Positions 61,602 to 64,000 of a stretch of DNA of 64,000 nt are shown here, one piece after another; the stretch's first letter is position 1; every line of letters begins with the position of its first letter. The position numbers were made by a program, and so were the translations under genes. Origin of the DNA: Hypericum androsaemum. Taxonomy: Eukaryota; Streptophyta; Magnoliopsida; Malpighiales; Hypericaceae. The notes beneath the pieces were generated by a model that was not told the origin of the DNA, ran no database searches, and worked only from the letters and a program-made list of their open reading frames with translations. The DNA lies in assembly GCA_963995505.1 (NCBI GenBank), contig OZ023180.1:6731263-6795262 (forward strand), in the 5' to 3' direction.

Positions 61602-63635
61602 GTTGCAAGAAATCTTCCACCTCCCCTGTAATATATTCCTAACATATCTGTACTAAGCCTAAGTCTAACAATCTCGCGGACCATGTGAACTGTTATGCAA
61701 TATGTTGTTGTAAATGATGACCAAGTGAACTTCGACAAAAACTGTCTTTGTTGTGTATATGGTGGTGGACAATATTTGCTTAAGACAGAACATTTCTTAT
61801 ATATATACACTTTTTGTACCGTTTATTCATTAGCGAGCAAAAAGTACAGAACGGGGTACACGGCGGTAGACTAAGAAAGAACCTTTCATTTGGAAAACCT
61901 GAAATGACATGCCATGGAAGATGTCGTTCTCCTGCCTACTCCTTGTCTTGTCACCCAGTTAGTTAGGTCGTGAGAGCTACAGCTTCTGACGCTGGCCTGC
62001 CTTATAAAGATGGCGGTTAACTACCCTTCAGCCTTGTCATCGCTAGTGTCTCTCTCTTAGTGATTCTGGGTGGGTGTTAGGTCAGTGGAGAAATTAGGGG
62101 AGGGACAATCGAAGTCCATGTCGGCAATTCCTCAATATGTGTATGTAGATCAGTTGCCAATCGAAGCCCATGTTGGTAATTCCTCAGATCAACCTCTAGT
62201 GAATGTCCGGATTTTAAGTATTTTTTTTTGGTAGGTCGGATCGGATGCTTTTGTGTCCCCATTTCTTTCTTTTCTTTCAAACACGATATATTGCAAGGAT
62301 AATGTCCTCTTATTGGCCAGCTGTAGGTTTTTATTTACGTATGACAATGGGCAGAATCAGGGCAGGATCCATAGGACCCAGATTCTTACCCTCTTTTTAA
62401 ATGGTAAATCTAGATCCTTACTCTTATCCTATAGATCCATATCTATGCCATTATCCTTTTAAAATATCAAGATCCGGGTAGAATCAGGATCTAGACCCGG
62501 TCAAAGTCAAGAGGTCTTGGACCCTTCAATCAGGGTAGACCCTCAGGGCAAGAATCTAATTGCCATCCCTATTTTTATTAATAGAATATGTAAGTATTTA
62601 CAAAAATTTCCGGATGTCAAATCCCTCGTAAAACAAGGTTACAACCGCGACCTCTGGCCACTTAGCTTGAGCGTGACTAATTGGATGTTCGGTGTATATA
62701 TACAGGTAAAGTTGTTTTAGGTCTCAGTTCAATATAGATTTGCAATGTTCTTCTTACAGAAGTTGTCTAATGAGCAATGACTCAATCCTAAAACTTTCTA
62801 ATATGTTGATAATCCGATTGTTTGCCTCCCAGTTTGGACAAAAGAGAAACACAAACTTACAATGCAATCAATCTTGGAGCTGACATGGAAAGTTCACAAA
62901 AAACTTTGTGGCTAATTAATCAATGTTGCTTTGTTCCTATTGCAAGGAAAATCGCTTGGGGGAAATAAAATGATTAGGTTCTAGAAGAAGATAAATTGGG
63001 TCCACTTAACAGTCCAGACATCGACACTAGAAACACACACGTGTATCAGGCAAAAGGCAGGATACATTTAACCATAAGACAATCGAGTTTAGTTGCCACC
63101 ATTGGACAAAGACAATCCCATACCAAACTCGTAAACATCTTTTTCTTCCAACGGCGGAACCTCTAAGCAACCACGAGATGACGCAAACGGAAGATGGTCT
63201 TTTGGTTAATTATATGTCTCCAGTTTGATATTGGAGAATATAACTATTTCCACTTAAATGTCGTCTTTTTTAGTTTAAAGTTGAATTAGTATAGTTAATA
63301 TTCGAATACCAAATAGGTTTAGAAATAAAGATGAAAGTCAAAGCAACACTTAATTTCCCAATAGTGGAAGGGACCAACAAAAATAGTGGGCTTAATTTCC
63401 CTATGGAAAGATATGGAATAACTCTCTTGGACCACAGGAATGATCTCCATTATTTAAATTTCATTTGCATTAATTAGAGGTCTACGCTTTAATTTTCAGA
63501 AATTAAATTTGTGCCAGCCCTTTGTTTGTACAGGACATTCAGTCTATTTTGTATATCACTTTTTTTGGGAGTTATTTTGTATATCACTTAATTTCAAGGT
63601 CGTGAATTTATTATTGGAGATGGTGGGTGCGATTC

Positions 63636-63636
<1 letters not shown>
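61602..63636. other. 3' UTR and intergenic spacer
   Basis: The first about 200 bases are the likely protease 3' UTR. Two similar blocks, 62107-62135 (AATCGAAGTCCATGTCGGCA) and 62158-62187 (AATCGAAGCCCATGTTGGTA), form a small tandem duplication with a period of about 52 bp. Nothing else was recognised. Confidence 0.45.
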
Positions 63637-63691
<55 letters not shown>

Positions 63692-63700
63692 CATCATTGT

Positions 63701-63742
<42 letters not shown>

Positions 63743-63752
63743 TATTATTATT
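63637..63752. repeat. ATT/AAT microsatellite arranged as a palindrome
   Basis: About 17 ATT units, a short interruption (CATCATTGTT), then about 14 AAT units and a return to ATT. The two halves are complementary and could fold back on each other. Apparent open frames here are runs of Tyr, Asn or Ile and not genes. Confidence 0.9.
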
Positions 63753-64000
63753 AAATGAAAAATTTTATTATCAAAGAAAAGAAAAATTATAAAGTAACAA
63801 AGCACCACTTATTATTATTATTAATTGGCTTCGACGAGAATTATTGTCATATAACTAGATAAATATCATAGAATCCGAGCTAATTTTAATTGGCTAGGAC
63901 ACCGAATAATTAAACGGAATATAGAACGTTTGCAAAAAAATTGTGATGCCTATATCTACCTCGCTATCTGAATCAAATTTTAATTGGGTGTTTAAGCCTT
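63753..64000. other. Spacer to window end
   Basis: AT-rich, no feature recognised. Confidence 0.4.

Noticed and set aside
63509..63808. Poly-Tyr/poly-Asn and poly-Ile open frames
   Set aside because: Translations of the ATT/AAT microsatellite.

Overview
The window reads as a transposon-rich interval of a flowering-plant nuclear genome, probably a eudicot. The evidence is two intron-containing plant genes (a group IIb WRKY factor and a phytepsin-type aspartic protease with a plant-specific insert), Ty1/copia, L1-type LINE and Mutator-like (MULE) elements with plant-typical domains, and AT-rich spacers. I cannot name the species.

Layout. 1-125: probable last exon of an unidentified gene. 192-7540: degenerate minus-strand copia element (A) with an LTR on each side in inverted orientation. 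7646-12000: patchwork of a repeat that serves as an empty site, a MULE-type MITE, a 5'-truncated LINE, an inverted pair of small-LTR fragments, and a MULE remnant. 12059-20495: copia element B, interrupted by a young non-autonomous LTR element at 14839-17249. 21492-22978: short LINE derivative with a 17-bp target duplication. 23354-29422: near full-length but stop-ridden L1-type LINE with a target duplication and a 39-nt poly-C run. 30217-41092: 10.9-kb MULE carrying a FAR1-type transposase (minus strand, five exons) and a decayed ULP1-like C48 protease gene (plus strand). 41470-42700: long-TIR element holding a second copy of the MITE. 43894-48093: degenerate minus-strand copia element C that lost its RT and RNase H. 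49411-50803 and 56311-57119: two more long-TIR, MULE-like elements, the second abutting a broken tRNA-Lys(CTT). 51966-54478: WRKY gene. 57706-61601: aspartic protease gene. The rest is AT-rich spacer with a large ATT/AAT microsatellite near 63.7 kb.

Most interesting observation. The MULE, a remnant near 11.8 kb and two MITE copies (7933-8525, 41929-42377) appear to belong to one family: related terminal sequences, 9-10 bp target duplications where visible, and internal arrays of about 22-23 bp repeats built on a GATAYTGG core. In the 10.9-kb MULE these arrays fill nearly every intron and the intergenic space, and the core always lies in the sense direction of the gene it sits in or behind, flipping where transcription flips. 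An uninterrupted paralogous target site at 7646-7884 fixes the MULE ends to the base. All exon coordinates were derived by eye from splice sites and reading frame; no database search was run.
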